DNA of 64,000 nt from Bradyrhizobium algeriense (GTDB lineage Bacteria > Pseudomonadota > Alphaproteobacteria > Rhizobiales > Xanthobacteraceae), in assembly GCF_003062295.1 (NCBI RefSeq), contig NZ_PYCN01000016.1, positions 1 to 64,000 on the forward strand, given 5' to 3'. The notes beneath the pieces are model-generated. The model was not told the DNA's origin. It ran no database searches and saw only the letters and a program-made list of their open reading frames with translations. This document shows positions 1-8,272 of this stretch, piece by piece. A program made the position numbers and the translations under genes. Each line of letters begins with the position of its first letter. The first letter of the stretch is position 1.

Positions 1-93
1 ATGCACTATGATCTTGGATACTTCGACCTGGAGCAGAAAACCCTGCAACCCCTCGACAACCCGTTCGGCACGAGGTTGTCACCCATGTCTTAG
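1..93 (+). CDS. IS481-family transposase, C-terminal fragment (runs in from the left edge)
   Basis: An open frame enters from the left edge and stops with TAG at 91-93. Only about 30 residues are visible. They carry the Asp/Phe/Leu-rich tail ending in a Pro-Leu-Asp-Asn-Pro-Phe stretch that I recognise from IS481-type DDE transposases. No catalytic residues lie in the visible part, so activity cannot be judged. Confidence 0.55.
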   Translation: MHYDLGYFDLEQKTLQPLDNPFGTRLSPMS

Positions 94-127
94 GTACGAC
101 CCGTTACCTATGTCTCCGGGCTGGACA
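1..127 (+). mobile_element. Right end of an IS481-family-like insertion sequence (partial)
   Basis: The first 93 bases read as the last 30 codons of a transposase ending in a Pro-Met-Ser stop. The phrase YDLGYFDLEQKTLQPLDNPF is the kind of C-terminus I associate with IS481-family integrases of rhizobia. The stop codon lies inside the presumed terminal repeat, which has two related blocks (ACCCATGTCT and ACCTATGTCT) and ends in GGACA near 127. The rest of the element is outside the window, so the family call rests on recognition of a short tail. Confidence 0.6.
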
Positions 128-137
128 GGCTGAGTAT

Positions 138-211
138 TGGAGCGGGCGAAGGGAATCGAACCCTCGTATGCAGCTTGGGAAGCTGCCGTTCTACCATTGA
201 ACTACGCCCGC
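138..211 (-). tRNA. tRNA-Gly (anticodon CCC)
   Basis: The reverse complement folds as a standard tRNA. The acceptor stem is GCGGGCG/CGCCCGC, the anticodon stem is GCAGC/GCTGC with the loop TTCCCAA (anticodon CCC), and the T-loop is GGTTCGATTCC. The 3' CCA is encoded (138-140). The IS481-like end stops about 10 bp beyond the 3' end of the tRNA. Confidence 0.95.
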
Positions 212-353
212 GGGTCGCGCACCATGATTAGCCGACATCGCGCGATCCGCCAAGCTGTTCCGTACCCCGTTTCGCGTCACTGTTAACTTCCACAAAATTC
301 CAGATGCGCCCTCTCAAGCCGGTGCTATGATCCCTTCGGGGCTTGGTGAGTGT

Positions 354-932
354 ATGACGGGGCGCAGCTACACTATTTTTGACACGGGGATCGGCCGCTG
401 CGGCATCGCGTGGGGGCCGTCCGGCATTATCGGCGTGCAGCTTCCTGAAGTGCGCGAGATCGATACGCGGCGGCGGCTGTTTCAGCTCTATCCGGATGCG
501 CGCGAACATCGCCCTCCCCCGAATGTCCAGGCTGCAATCGAAGGCATCACAGCCCTGCTGCGCGGGGCGGCGTGCGATTTCGCCGAGGTCGCGCTGGATA
601 TGGCCGGCATTCCGGGCTTCAGCCAGCGCGTCTACGCCTATGCGCGCGCGATCCCGCGCGGGGAGACCCGGACCTATGCGGAAATAGCCTCGGCCTTGCG
701 CGCATCCGGCGCGGTCTATTCGGTAGCGCAGGCGATCGGCCGCAACCCTTTCATGATCATCGTGCCCTGCCATCGCGTGCTCGAGGCGGGTAACTATGCC
801 GACAAGATTTCGCCGCACGGCGGAGCGATCTCCAAGCGGCGGCTGCTCTCGATCGAGGGCGCGAGCCCGACCGCCAGCAAGACGTTGTTCGACGTGCTGC
901 TGCCGGTTGCACCGCCGCGCGTGCATCCCTAA
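354..932 (+). CDS. ogt: Methylated-DNA--[protein]-cysteine S-methyltransferase (Ogt type)
   Basis: Suicide repair protein that moves alkyl groups from O6-alkylguanine or O4-alkylthymine to its own cysteine. The 192-residue protein has the C-terminal DNA-binding and active-site domain, with the motif PCHRV at 138-142 (acceptor Cys139) and the helix around residues 85-130 that precedes it. An upstream in-frame ATG at 327 exists. I chose 354 because the protein then starts directly with the family's N-terminal strand (MTGRSYTIFDT). The AraC-type regulator follows after 9 nt, so the two are probably cotranscribed. This pairing is reminiscent of the fused Ada protein, but here the parts are separate. 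Confidence 0.9.
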   Translation: MTGRSYTIFDTGIGRCGIAWGPSGIIGVQLPEVREIDTRRRLFQLYPDAREHRPPPNVQAAIEGITALLRGAACDFAEVALDMAGIPGFSQRVYAYARAIPRGETRTYAEIASALRASGAVYSVAQAIGRNPFMIIVPCHRVLEAGNYADKISPHGGAISKRRLLSIEGASPTASKTLFDVLLPVAPPRVHP

Positions 933-941
933 ATCTGCGGG

Positions 942-1781
942 ATGACGGCGACCACGCTTCTCGAACGCAAATCCATTTCGGTTTCCGACTTTCGCTGCAC
1001 CGCGGGGCCCGGCGACAAGCCATTTGCGGAGCAGCATAGCCGTTATTCGATTTCCTATGTGCGCAAGGGCAGTTTCGGCCTGCATTGCCGCGGCAAGTTC
1101 AGCGAACTGGTGGCGGGATCGGTTTTGATCGGCCATCCCGGCGATGAATATACCTGCACCCACGAGCACGTCTGCGGCGATGAGTGCCTGTCGTTCTTCC
1201 TCGCGCCCGAGTTGGTGGAAGCGATCGGCGACAGCGGAGCCCCGTGGCAGGTCGGCGCCGTTCCGCCGCTGCCGGAACTCGTGGTGCTCGGGGAACTCGC
1301 GCAATCGGCAGCAGATGGCAGCAGCGACATCGGTCTCGACGAGATCGGCCAGGTGCTGGCGAGCCGCTTTGTCGAGGTGGTTTCCGGCAAGCCGCGCAAA
1401 TCCGGCCCCGATGCGGTGCGCGACCGCCGCCGCGCGGTGGAGACCGCGCTGTGGATCGATGCAAACTCGCACCGGCCAATCACTCTGGAAGACGCCGCCG
1501 ATCAGGCCGGGATCAGCCCGTTCCATTTCCTGCGGCTGTTCTCGGATGTGCTCGGCGTGACGCCCCACCAATATCTGCTGCGCTCGCGGCTGCGCCATGC
1601 GGCGCGGCGGCTCGCCGACGACGACAGCCCGGTCACCGATATCGCCTATGATGTCGGCTTTGCCGACTTGTCCAATTTCGTGCGCACGTTTGGCCGCGCC
1701 GCTGGCGCCTCGCCGCTAAAATTCCGTCAGGCTTCGCGGGGAGACCGCAATATTTTCCAAGAACGGCTGGCCCTCCACTGA
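942..1781 (+). CDS. AraC-family transcriptional regulator with Cys/His cluster
   Basis: DNA-binding regulator of 279 residues. The C-terminal third (about 165-270) carries the double helix-turn-helix of the AraC family, including ITLEDAADQAGISPFHF and DIAYDVGFADLSNFVRTFG. The N-terminal part is a cupin-like sensor with an unusual cluster near residues 72-82 (Cys72, His74, His76, Cys78, Cys82) that could bind a metal or act as a thiol sensor (inference). It lies 9 nt after ogt and 53 nt before the VOC gene, so it may control this small operon. The inducer is unknown. Confidence 0.85.
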   Translation: MTATTLLERKSISVSDFRCTAGPGDKPFAEQHSRYSISYVRKGSFGLHCRGKFSELVAGSVLIGHPGDEYTCTHEHVCGDECLSFFLAPELVEAIGDSGAPWQVGAVPPLPELVVLGELAQSAADGSSDIGLDEIGQVLASRFVEVVSGKPRKSGPDAVRDRRRAVETALWIDANSHRPITLEDAADQAGISPFHFLRLFSDVLGVTPHQYLLRSRLRHAARRLADDDSPVTDIAYDVGFADLSNFVRTFGRAAGASPLKFRQASRGDRNIFQERLALH

Positions 1782-1834
1782 CTAGGCTTTCTCCAGGCCG
1801 CGCGACTTCGCAGCGCTTCCAACTGGAGAAACTC

Positions 1835-2194
1835 ATGTACGACCACATCGGATTACGCGTCGGCAACCTCGACGCCAGCGTGCGCTTCTATACGGCGGCG
1901 CTCGCTCCGCTCGGCTTTGGGCTGTGCTCGCGCGACGATGCCGGCGCAGGCTTCGGCCCGAAGGGCGCGCCTGCGCTCTGGCTGCATCTGCACAAGGGAT
2001 CGGCCGGCTCGGCCGCGCATGTCGCGTTCCGCGCGAAGGATCATGCGGCGATCAAGCAATTCCATGCCGAAGGCCTGAAAGCCGGCGGCCGCGACAATGG
2101 CGGAGCGGGGCCGCGGGCGGATTACAGCCCGACCTACTACGCGGCGTTCCTGATCGACCCTGATGGCAACAATGTCGAGGCGGTTTGCACGTGA
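1835..2194 (+). CDS. VOC-family (glyoxalase/bleomycin-resistance fold) protein
   Basis: A 119-residue single-module vicinal oxygen chelate protein. The N-terminal strand MYDHIGLRVGNLDASVRFY and the C-terminal phrase YYAAFLIDPDGNNVEAVC are typical of the family, with His5 and a Glu near the C-terminus (NVEAV) as likely metal ligands. A good ribosome site (GGAGAA) precedes the ATG. Members are metal-dependent lyases, dioxygenases or thiol transferases, and the substrate cannot be read from sequence. The position after ogt and the AraC gene suggests a detoxification role. Confidence 0.85.
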   Translation: MYDHIGLRVGNLDASVRFYTAALAPLGFGLCSRDDAGAGFGPKGAPALWLHLHKGSAGSAAHVAFRAKDHAAIKQFHAEGLKAGGRDNGGAGPRADYSPTYYAAFLIDPDGNNVEAVCT

Positions 2195-2209
2195 TGCGCT
2201 CGTAGCACC

Positions 2210-2302
2210 GTAGGGTGGGCAAAGCGAAGCGTGCCCACCACCGAAGCTAGAATCTTGGAGAGATGGTGGGCACGGCGCAAAGCGCGCCTTTGCCCACCCT
2301 AC
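2210..2302. repeat. Interspersed palindromic repeat (GTAGGGTGGGC...GCCCACCCTAC)
   Basis: Long inverted repeat with arms GTAGGGTGGGCAAAGCG and the complementary CGCCTTTGCCCACCCTAC, with inner arms GTGCCCACCA/TGGTGGGCAC. A near-identical copy lies at 9570-9663, a related copy with ATGGG arms at 13357-13440, and a half-copy near 13963-13984. It lies between the VOC and SRPBCC genes and would form a strong hairpin in RNA. Confidence 0.9.
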
Positions 2303-2334
2303 GACACTCACCCCAACAACAAGGAATAACATCC

Positions 2335-2736
2335 ATGGCCTCCATCCAGAAAGAAATCATCATCGACGCCTCCCCCGACGACGTCTGGGACGCGCTGCGC
2401 GATTTCGGCGCGCTGCATACGCGGCTGGTGCCCGGCTTCGTGACCGACACCAAGCTCGACGGCGATGCGCGCATCGTCACGTTTTCGAACGGCACGGTGG
2501 CGCGCGAAATCCTGGTCGACTGCGACGACAAGAAGCGGCGGCTGGTCTACGCCATCGTCAGCGAGCGCATCAAGCAGCACAGCGCTTCCGCGCAGGTGTT
2601 CGCCGAAAGCGACGGCCGCACCCGCTTCGTGTGGATCGCCGACGTGCTGCCGAACGAGATCGCACCCTATATGGACGCACAGATGGATCTGGGCCTGCTC
2701 GCGATGCAGAAGGCATTGGGACGCAGCGCCGCATGA
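2335..2736 (+). CDS. SRPBCC-family (START/Bet v1 fold) protein
   Basis: A 133-residue protein with the polyketide cyclase/dehydrase-like SRPBCC fold. It opens with the strand ASIQKEIIIDASPDDVWDAL, the usual family start, followed by a hydrophobic ligand cavity pattern. The ATG at 2335 is preceded by AAGGA, and the longer open frame upstream runs into the palindromic repeat and is not coding. Its stop overlaps the next start (ATGA), so translation is likely coupled. The ligand is unknown. Confidence 0.85.
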   Translation: MASIQKEIIIDASPDDVWDALRDFGALHTRLVPGFVTDTKLDGDARIVTFSNGTVAREILVDCDDKKRRLVYAIVSERIKQHSASAQVFAESDGRTRFVWIADVLPNEIAPYMDAQMDLGLLAMQKALGRSAA

Positions 2737-3263
2737 TATCAGCATTTCTCGACGCGCTCGGCGCGGATGGCCCCTCGGCCGACCGCGCCGGCAAGATGGA
2801 TCTCTACGGCCGCTTCGTCGGTTCCTGGGATCTCGATGTCAGGCAATTTTCCGAAGACGGCACGCAACGGCGCCGCGCCGGCGAATGGCATTTCGGCTGG
2901 GCGCTGGAGGGGCGCGCGATCCAGGATGTCTGGATCGTGCCGCCACGAGGCGAACTACGCGACGGCGATGCCGCGGCCAATTTCAATTCGTACGGCACCA
3001 CGCTGCGGGTCTACGATCCTGATATCGACGCCTGGCGGATTCAATGGACCGACCCGGTCACGCGGACTTTCCTGCAGATGATCGGCCGGGCGGAAGGCCG
3101 CGACATCGTGCAGATGGGCACGCGGCCGGACGGCCAGTTGGCCCGCTGGAGTTTTAGAGACATCACCGCCAACTCGTTCCTCTGGCGCGGCGAAGTCTCG
3201 GCGGATGCGAGTGCAACATGGCGTGTCGTCACCGAGTTCACCGCCCGCCGCAGGAAAGCGTGA
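2733..3263 (+). CDS. Conserved hypothetical protein (lipocalin-like/DUF1579-type candidate)
   Basis: A 176-residue soluble protein without a signal peptide. Features include GRFVGSWDLDV near residues 30-40 and repeated short beta-like segments with Trp residues (WHFGWALEGRAIQDVW), which suggest a small beta-barrel of the kind seen in proteins described as heme-binding or DUF1579-like. That link is tentative. The start is fixed by the 4-bp ATGA overlap with the upstream SRPBCC gene, so the two proteins are probably made together. Confidence 0.7.
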   Translation: MISAFLDALGADGPSADRAGKMDLYGRFVGSWDLDVRQFSEDGTQRRRAGEWHFGWALEGRAIQDVWIVPPRGELRDGDAAANFNSYGTTLRVYDPDIDAWRIQWTDPVTRTFLQMIGRAEGRDIVQMGTRPDGQLARWSFRDITANSFLWRGEVSADASATWRVVTEFTARRRKA

Positions 3264-3361
3264 TCTTTCGCACAGATCGGTTCCCTGCGCGCTCCTAGCC
3301 TCGGGGCGTGCGTCCGAACGGCGCCGCGTCCGCGGCGGCCCGGCGCATGAGGAGTGGAATC

Positions 3362-3805
3362 ATGACTGGAGCTGACAAGGTAGTCTGTCAGGCGGCCACG
3401 CTGCTTTTGCTGTTCACCCTGACTGCGACGCCGGCCAAAGCGCAATTCGCCGGCGGAGGCGCTGGCGGCCAGGACATGATGACGCAAATGGCGCCGATGC
3501 TTGAAATGATGAAGGCGAAAATGGGCAAGCGCCGCTTCGCCATGATGATGCAGACCATGGGCCCGATGATGAGCCGCATGATGGAAGGCGACGGCGGCGG
3601 GCTCGGCGGCATGATGGGCGGCGGTGGAATCCCTGGCGGATTTGGCGGCGGTTACGGCGGCGGCTATGTGCCCGAGGGTTACGGCGTGAGCACCGGCGGC
3701 ATGAACATCGGCGGCCTCGGCGGCGGTGGCGAGCTGATGAGCATGGTCCCGCAACTGATGCGCATGGCCAATGTCGGCGGCGGCCGGCGTCACCGGCGGC
3801 GGTAA
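3362..3805 (+). CDS. Secreted Met/Gly-rich protein
   Basis: A 147-residue protein with a clear Sec signal peptide (hydrophobic core TLLLLFTLTATPAKA, cleavage before QF near residue 31). The mature part is extremely rich in methionine (about 22 residues, many in pairs or triplets such as AMMMQTM and MSRMMEG). A glycine-rich stretch and a basic RRHRRR tail follow. No catalytic domain is visible. Met-rich exported proteins can bind copper or silver or act as oxidant sinks, but that is inference here. The start at 3362 is preceded by GAGGAGTGG. Confidence 0.7.
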   Translation: MTGADKVVCQAATLLLLFTLTATPAKAQFAGGGAGGQDMMTQMAPMLEMMKAKMGKRRFAMMMQTMGPMMSRMMEGDGGGLGGMMGGGGIPGGFGGGYGGGYVPEGYGVSTGGMNIGGLGGGGELMSMVPQLMRMANVGGGRRHRRR

Positions 3806-3811
3806 AGATCC

Positions 3812-3938
3812 CCGTCATTCCGGGCGATGCGAAGCATCGAACTATGGTGCGCAATTGCGCACCTGAGGATCTCGAGATTCCCCGGTGTGCAATTGCACAC
3901 CTGAGGTCTGGTGCTAACGTACCATCCCGGAATGACGG
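3812..3938. repeat. Interspersed palindromic repeat (CCGTCATTCCGGG family)
   Basis: Outer arms CCGTCATTCCGGG and CCCGGAATGACGG enclose inner palindromes built on GCGCAATTGCGC and GTGCAATTGCAC. A second member with the same arms and the same GCGCAATTGCGC core lies at 54278-54383. It sits between two convergent genes. Confidence 0.9.
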
Positions 3939-3957
3939 TCTTTGTTAGTAGCGGATA

Positions 3958-5400
3958 TCACGGCAGCGCCGGCCGCACGGTGGGGACGGCGCGCTGCTTC
4001 GGCCCCCAGCGGGTCAGCATCACGCTGACGCACGACAGCACGCCGAGCAGCACCATCGAGGCCGCCGCCAGCTTGAAGAAGTCCTGCGCGGTCGCATTGT
4101 GCGTGGACAGCCACCAGCCGCCGGTGCCGATAAACAACAGCCGCGCGGTCTGCGCCAGCACCGGGCCGATCATCTTGGCCGCGCCTTGCGATGAAAAATA
4201 ACACGTCGTGGCAAGGCCGATGAAAGCATACATAGGCGCCGCCGTGGATAAATACTGCCGGCTGGCGGCGCGCACGCTCGCATCATCGGTGAAGAGATTG
4301 ACCCAGATGTCGGGGAATACAGCAATGACGCTCGCAACCGCGCCGAGCGAGACGAATGCGACGACCCCCGCGATCCAGCAGATCCTGCGGGCCCGCGCGA
4401 TACGTTCCGCGCCGATCGCCATGCCGACCATCGGCACCGAGGCGATGCCAACCGCAAATGAAATCGACGTCAGCATGAATTCGAGCCGCGCGCCGATGCC
4501 GTAGCCGGCGAGGATTTCGGTGCCGAAACTCGCCAGCATGTGGGTGAAGATGCTGATGGTCAAAACCGATTGCAGCGGCGAGAAGCAGGAGATGGCGCCG
4601 ACTTTCAGAATGTCGATGAACATCGGCATGCGAATGCGAAGGCCGCGAATTTTGGGAATGACGCGCGCGCGGCCCGAGAACAGATACCAGGACATCACGG
4701 AGATGCTGATCATGTAGGCGATCAGCGAACCGGCGGCGACGCCGCGCATGCCGAATTGCGGGATCGGGCCGAGGCCCAAGCCCAGCGTGCCGCCGAGAAT
4801 GATCTGGCAAATGGCCGACGAGAGCATCATGAGCGACGGCAGCTTCATGTTGCCGGTGCCACGCAAAATGCCCGACATCGTATTCATCAGCCACGGCACC
4901 ACCGCGCCGCCGAAGAAGATCTGCGTATAGGCCACCGCCTGCGCCAGCACATTGCCGCGCCCGCCGAGCAATTCCAGCAGCGCAGGGCCGAAGATCAGCA
5001 TGCCCAGCATGAAGGTCAGGCCGAAGCAGAACCCGATCAGGAGCGCATGCGCAGCCAGCGTCGAGGCGCGGTCGATATCGCCGGCGCCGAGCGCACGCGC
5101 GATCGCCGAGGCCACGCCGCCGCCCATGGCCCCGCCCGACATGGTCATGGTCAGGATCACGATCGGAAACACCAGCGCCATCGCGGCCAGCGATTCCACA
5201 CCCAGGCGGCCGATATAGGAGGTCTCCGCGATCACGACACAGGTGCCTGCGGTCAGCGCGATCACGTTCGGCCAGGCCAGCCACAGCAGCGTGCGCAGGA
5301 TCGGGCCGTCAAGCAGCGCGTTCTTCACCGGCGCTTCAGGCGGCGGAAGCGGGCGCTCCTTCTCGTCGACGGGAATTTCGGCAACGCCGATATCGGACAT
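3958..5400 (-). CDS. MATE-family multidrug/toxin efflux transporter
   Basis: Inner-membrane cation-coupled antiporter of 480 residues, the usual length for MATE proteins. It has about 12 hydrophobic helices arranged as two repeats; the first begins WLAWPNVIALTAGTCVVIAE and the second half around residue 270. The ATG at 5400 is supported by GGGGAGCAGAA just upstream; an in-frame extension upstream is rich in Arg and unlikely to be translated. It is a single gene divergent from the next one. The substrate is not predictable. Confidence 0.9.
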   Translation of the reverse strand: MSDIGVAEIPVDEKERPLPPPEAPVKNALLDGPILRTLLWLAWPNVIALTAGTCVVIAETSYIGRLGVESLAAMALVFPIVILTMTMSGGAMGGGVASAIARALGAGDIDRASTLAAHALLIGFCFGLTFMLGMLIFGPALLELLGGRGNVLAQAVAYTQIFFGGAVVPWLMNTMSGILRGTGNMKLPSLMMLSSAICQIILGGTLGLGLGPIPQFGMRGVAAGSLIAYMISISVMSWYLFSGRARVIPKIRGLRIRMPMFIDILKVGAISCFSPLQSVLTISIFTHMLASFGTEILAGYGIGARLEFMLTSISFAVGIASVPMVGMAIGAERIARARRICWIAGVVAFVSLGAVASVIAVFPDIWVNLFTDDASVRAASRQYLSTAAPMYAFIGLATTCYFSSQGAAKMIGPVLAQTARLLFIGTGGWWLSTHNATAQDFFKLAAASMVLLGVLSCVSVMLTRWGPKQRAVPTVRPALP

Positions 5401-5611
5401 TTCTGCTCCCCGCGCGCGGACTTGGGTAGCCGCGGCGCGCGGCTTTCCTAGCATGGCAGGGGATGATTCCGCGTGCGAAAGGCGCAATGGGGGCCTGCGC
5501 GATTGCAGGCGAGGCATCTCCGGCAGCCCGTTTCACGCGAAATTCATGCTGGACCACACGAACGTTCCGGCGGAGACCGCATTGTACGATCAACCTCCCG
5601 AGGAACCCGCT

Positions 5612-6946
5612 ATGCGTAACAACCTCCTCCAGGCAATATGCGTCGGCGCGCTGGCGCTGCCGCTGGCCGCCTGCAACGACCCCAAGGACACCGCGACCGT
5701 GGCGCAGAGCTATGGTCCCTCGCCCAACCTGCCACCGCCGGAACATTCGTGGATCCCGACGGTCGATATCGCGTCCGTCAACCGCTGGCCCGACGGCGCC
5801 AAGCCGACCGCCGCCAACGGCATGACGGTCGCCGCCTTCGCGACCGGGCTCGATCATCCGCGCACGGTCTATGTGCTGCCGAATGGCGACGTGCTGGTCG
5901 CCGAGAGCAACGCGCCGCCGAAGCAGAGCGGCATGAGCATCAAGGGCTTCATCTACGGGTTGGCGCAGAACCGGGCGGGCGCAGGAGTTCCGAGCGCCAA
6001 TCGCATCACGCTGTTGCGCGACGCCGATGGCGATGGTGTCGCCGAAACACGCAGCGTATTTCTCAGCAACCTGAACTCGCCGTTCGGCATGGTGCTGGTC
6101 GGCGAAGATTTCTATGTCGCCAATGCCGATGCGATCGTGAAATTTCCTTACTCGACCGGAGACACCAAAATCAGCGCACCCGGCGTCAAGCTGGCGGACT
6201 TGCCTGCGGGCACGCTCAATCACCACTGGACCAAGGATCTCACGGCAAGGCCGGATGGCACGAAGCTCTATGCGACCGTCGGCTCCAACAGCAACATTGG
6301 CGAGAACGGCATGGACGCCGAGAAGGACCGCGCCGCGGTGCTGGAAGTCGATCGCGCCAGCGGCCAATGGCGCGTATTCGCCTCAGGCCTGCGCAACCCG
6401 AACGGCCCGTCCTGGAATCCGAAAACCGGCGAGCTCTGGGTCGTCGTCAACGAGCGCGACGAACTCGGCAACGATCTGGTTCCCGATTACATGACCTCGG
6501 TGAAATCAGGCGCGTTCTATGGCTGGCCGTACAGTTATTTCGGGGATCGGGTCGACACCCGCGTCGAGCCGCGGCGGCCCGATCTCGTTCAGAAGGCGAT
6601 GGCTCCGGACTATGCGCTCGGCGCACACACGGCTTCGCTTGGGCTCGCGTTCAATACCGGAGATCTGTTTCCGCCCGAGATGAAGGACGGCGCCTTCATC
6701 GGCCAGCACGGTTCGTGGAATCGCAAGCCTCGCGCCGGCTACAAGGTGATCTTCGTTCCGTTCAAGGACGGCAAGCCTTCGGGTGCGCCGCAGGACGTGC
6801 TGACCGGTTTCCTCAACGACCAGGGCGAGGCGCAGGGCCGCCCCGTCGGCGTGCGACTCGACAAGCAGGGCGCGCTTTTGGTCGCCGACGACGTCGGCAA
6901 CACGATCTGGCGCGTGACGCCGGCGGCGAAATCGGCGTCGCGGTAG
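5612..6946 (+). CDS. Lipoprotein of the PQQ-dependent L-sorbosone dehydrogenase/glucose dehydrogenase-B fold
   Basis: A 444-residue periplasmic lipoprotein: N-terminal signal with lipobox LAAC (Cys21). The rest is a six-bladed beta-propeller like soluble quinoprotein sugar dehydrogenases, with recognisable phrases FATGLDHPRTVYVLPNGDVL, NHHWTKDL and SGLRNPNGPSWNP, and a C-terminal GVRLDKQGALLVADDVGNTI. Members oxidise aldoses or sorbosone with PQQ; the substrate here is not known. The start at 5612 follows CGAGGAACCC. It reads alone, away from the MATE gene. Confidence 0.85.
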   Translation: MRNNLLQAICVGALALPLAACNDPKDTATVAQSYGPSPNLPPPEHSWIPTVDIASVNRWPDGAKPTAANGMTVAAFATGLDHPRTVYVLPNGDVLVAESNAPPKQSGMSIKGFIYGLAQNRAGAGVPSANRITLLRDADGDGVAETRSVFLSNLNSPFGMVLVGEDFYVANADAIVKFPYSTGDTKISAPGVKLADLPAGTLNHHWTKDLTARPDGTKLYATVGSNSNIGENGMDAEKDRAAVLEVDRASGQWRVFASGLRNPNGPSWNPKTGELWVVVNERDELGNDLVPDYMTSVKSGAFYGWPYSYFGDRVDTRVEPRRPDLVQKAMAPDYALGAHTASLGLAFNTGDLFPPEMKDGAFIGQHGSWNRKPRAGYKVIFVPFKDGKPSGAPQDVLTGFLNDQGEAQGRPVGVRLDKQGALLVADDVGNTIWRVTPAAKSASR

Positions 6947-6956
6947 ATGACAACCA

Positions 6957-6994
6957 CCGTCATTGCGAGGAGCCACCGGGTCGCCGCAATGACG
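6957..6994. repeat. Short degenerate member of the CGTCATTGCGAG repeat
   Basis: A short inverted repeat, CCGTCATTGCGAGG...CCGCAATGACG, between two convergent genes. It appears to be a shortened relative of the copies at 52592-52671 and 54178-54262. It may help to end transcription from both sides. Confidence 0.6.
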
Positions 6995-6996
6995 AG

Positions 6997-8127
6997 TCAC
7001 ACCCGGAAATGCTTGGAGAGCTTCAACCCCTGCGCCTGGTAGTTTGAGCCGATGCGCTGGCCGTACAAGGAGTGGGGCCGCGACAGCATTTTCTCATAGA
7101 CCAGGCGGCCGACGATCTGGCCGTGCTCGAGGATGAACGGCACCTCGCGCGAGCGCACTTCGAGCACGGCGCGCGCGCCCTGCCCGCCGGCGCCGGCATA
7201 GCCGAAGCCGGGATCGAAAAATCCCGCGTAGTGCACGCGAAATTCGCCGACCAAGGGATCGAACGGCACCATTTCCGCGGCGTAATCCGGCGGCACCTGC
7301 ACGGCTTCCTTCGAGGCCAGGATATAGAACTCGCCGGGATCGAGGATGAGGCTGCCGTCGGGGCGGGCCGGGATCGGCTCCCAGAACTCATCGACGGCAT
7401 AGCCGCCACGGCGGTCGATATCGACCACGCCAGTGTGGCGCTTGGCGCGGTAGCCGACGAAGCCTGATGTGTTTTCGCCGGAGAGATCGACTGATAGCGC
7501 CACGCCATTGGCCAGATCCGCATCGTCGATATCGACCAGCCGCTCGGCGCCATGCAGCGCGTCGAGTTCGTCGGCATTGAGGATGGCATCGCCGGTGCGG
7601 AAGCGCACCTGGCTGAGCCGGGAGCCCTCGCGCAGCAGAACGGGAAACGTCTTCGGGCTGATCTCGGCATAGAGCGGGCCGTGATAGCCCGCGCCGATCA
7701 TGTCGAACCGTCGGGTGCCGTCGGCGATCACGCGCGTGAAGACGTCGAGCCGCCCGGTGGAGCTCTTCGGATTGGCGGCGGCCACGATCGACGGCGGCAA
7801 CGCGAGGCTCTCCAGCAGCGGCACGATGTAGACGCAGTTGGTCTCCAGCACCGCGCCGTCGGAGAGGTCGATTTCGTGCAGCTTCAACTCGTCGATGCGC
7901 TCGGCAACCGTGGCGCCTGGACCGGGCAGGAAACTCGCGCGCACCCGGTAGGCGATGTTACCCAGCCGCAGGTCGAGGCTCGCGGGCTGGATCTGGCTTT
8001 CGACAAAGGGATATTCCGGCAGGATCAGGCCCGCATCCGCCATCGCCGCGATCATGCGGTCGGGCAGAATTCCGTTGGCGTCGGGCGGAAGCGTGAACGG
8101 CACGGCGCGATCCTCAATACGGCCCAA
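6997..8127 (-). CDS. dcd: dCTP deaminase, long two-domain form
   Basis: Converts dCTP to dUTP for thymidylate synthesis. At 376 residues it is about twice the classical Dcd length (about 190). Both halves look like dCTP-deaminase/dUTPase barrels. The N half has the catalytic-type motif NPKSSTGR at 119-126 and a Glu in GPLYAEIS (about 155). The C half has LDPGEFYILASKEAVQVP and AGFFDPGFGY but has VPFDPLVGE where the KSS motif would be. The two-domain form is, as I recall, common in alphaproteobacteria. Transcribed away from the metZ riboswitch. Confidence 0.85.
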   Translation of the reverse strand: MGRIEDRAVPFTLPPDANGILPDRMIAAMADAGLILPEYPFVESQIQPASLDLRLGNIAYRVRASFLPGPGATVAERIDELKLHEIDLSDGAVLETNCVYIVPLLESLALPPSIVAAANPKSSTGRLDVFTRVIADGTRRFDMIGAGYHGPLYAEISPKTFPVLLREGSRLSQVRFRTGDAILNADELDALHGAERLVDIDDADLANGVALSVDLSGENTSGFVGYRAKRHTGVVDIDRRGGYAVDEFWEPIPARPDGSLILDPGEFYILASKEAVQVPPDYAAEMVPFDPLVGEFRVHYAGFFDPGFGYAGAGGQGARAVLEVRSREVPFILEHGQIVGRLVYEKMLSRPHSLYGQRIGSNYQAQGLKLSKHFRV

Positions 8128-8220
8128 ATGTCATCCAAACCTCGTAAATATGGGCTTTTAGGGGTTATCCGATGGCCGCCTTGACGGGAAGGGCGCGAGG
8201 TAATATCAGCATGACTTATC

Positions 8221-8272
8221 CCGTGGTGATTTGAGCCGGCCGGCTTGCAGCCACGTTAAATAAATCGCTAAA
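8221..8272 (+). promoter_or_regulatory. SAM-II riboswitch (metA motif)
   Basis: The stretch CGTGGTGATTTG...GGCTTGCAGCCACGTTAAA...AATCGCTAAA matches the SAM-II consensus of alphaproteobacterial met genes. P1 is CGTGG (8222-8226) with CCACG (8251-8255). The pseudoknot pairs GATTT with AAATC, and the conserved CGCTAAA closes the fold. It lies about 95 nt upstream of metZ and should lower expression when S-adenosylmethionine is abundant. Confidence 0.9.

Noticed and set aside
228..1598. 456-codon open frame opposite ogt and the AraC gene
   Set aside because: High-GC shadow of the real + strand genes; Arg/Ala/His-rich, no family match and no ribosome site.
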